From NCBI GenBank assembly GCA_009785395.1, contig WQWK01000141.1, positions 1 through 5,772 of the forward strand: 5,772 nt of DNA, given 5' to 3'. The translations under genes and the position numbers were made by a program. Shown here piece by piece: positions 5,734 to 5,772 of this stretch. The notes under the pieces were generated by a model. It saw only the letters and a list, made by a program, of their open reading frames with translations. It did not search any database and had not been told where the DNA came from. Position 1 is the stretch's first letter. Each line of letters starts with the position of its first letter. The stretch is from Conexibacteraceae bacterium. GTDB taxonomy: Bacteria; Actinomycetota; Thermoleophilia; Solirubrobacterales; Solirubrobacteraceae.

Positions 5734-5772
5734 TCAGAAGCGGTGCTCGTACCCCGTGAGCTGGACCTCCGC
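5734..5772 (-). CDS. C-terminal end of an unidentified minus-strand gene, cut by window edge
   Basis: Reading the minus strand inward from the right edge gives AEVQLTGYEHRF and then TGA at 5736-5734. All 12 sense codons end in G or C, as expected for coding DNA in this genome, and the orientation matches the DUF1801-ACT pair. After the stop, about 240 bases lead to ATG 5492. Twelve residues are too few to identify a family, and chance is not excluded. A weak stem, CGGCT 5705-5709 with AGCCG 5718-5722, lies just beyond the stop and could help termination. Confidence 0.4.
   Translation of the reverse strand, partial: AEVQLTGYEHRF

Noticed and set aside
5586..5759. 57-residue plus-strand open frame from a GTG
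   Set aside because: Codon usage is unlike the neighbours (many A/T third positions), it lacks a convincing ribosome-binding site, and the product has no recognisable features.

Overview
This is a high-GC bacterial chromosomal window with strong G/C preference at third codon positions, GTG starts and a probable leaderless promoter. All of this fits an actinobacterium. The pairing of a PHP-like domain with a GT4 glycosyltransferase, and the style of the other proteins, make me think of the Thermoleophilia/Solirubrobacterales; that placement is recall-based inference, not something I could test.

Left and centre (1-4623, + strand): three glycosyl-transfer genes. The first is the 3' part of a large protein whose visible N-terminus looks like the end of a PHP metal-binding domain and whose C-terminal half is a GT-B fold GT4 glycosyltransferase. 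After a 269-bp repeat-rich intergenic region comes a 585-residue polytopic membrane protein resembling GT-C (polyprenyl-phosphate-sugar dependent) enzymes. It overlaps by ATGA with a DPM1-like GT2 glycosyltransferase, the type that makes polyprenyl-phosphate-sugar donors. The natural reading is a small envelope-glycan or glycolipid module: the GT2 enzyme charges a lipid carrier on the cytoplasmic side, the GT-C-like protein transfers the sugar outside, and the GT4 protein adds nucleotide-sugar-derived residues in the cytoplasm.

The most unusual DNA is the gap at 1869-2137. It contains a near-perfect 2 x 30 bp tandem repeat on the left and a perfect 2 x 24 bp tandem repeat on the right. Between them is a nested inverted repeat: ATTGTTAAC at 1942-1950 and its complement at 2060-2068 flank a 10-bp perfect stem at 1991-2000/2010-2019, and both inverted repeats are centred exactly on base 2005. 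The two tandem blocks also share CGATCCC and CCC(A)GAG blocks in opposite orientation. The gene downstream has a -10-like GATAAT placed so that the transcript would start at or next to its GTG codon.

Right (4653-5772, - strand): a convergent two-gene unit, DUF1801-family protein then tandem-ACT-domain protein, separated by only 3 nt. Beyond its promoter region, the window edge probably cuts the last 12 codons of another minus-strand gene. I saw no rRNA, tRNA, CRISPR array, transposase or phage gene.
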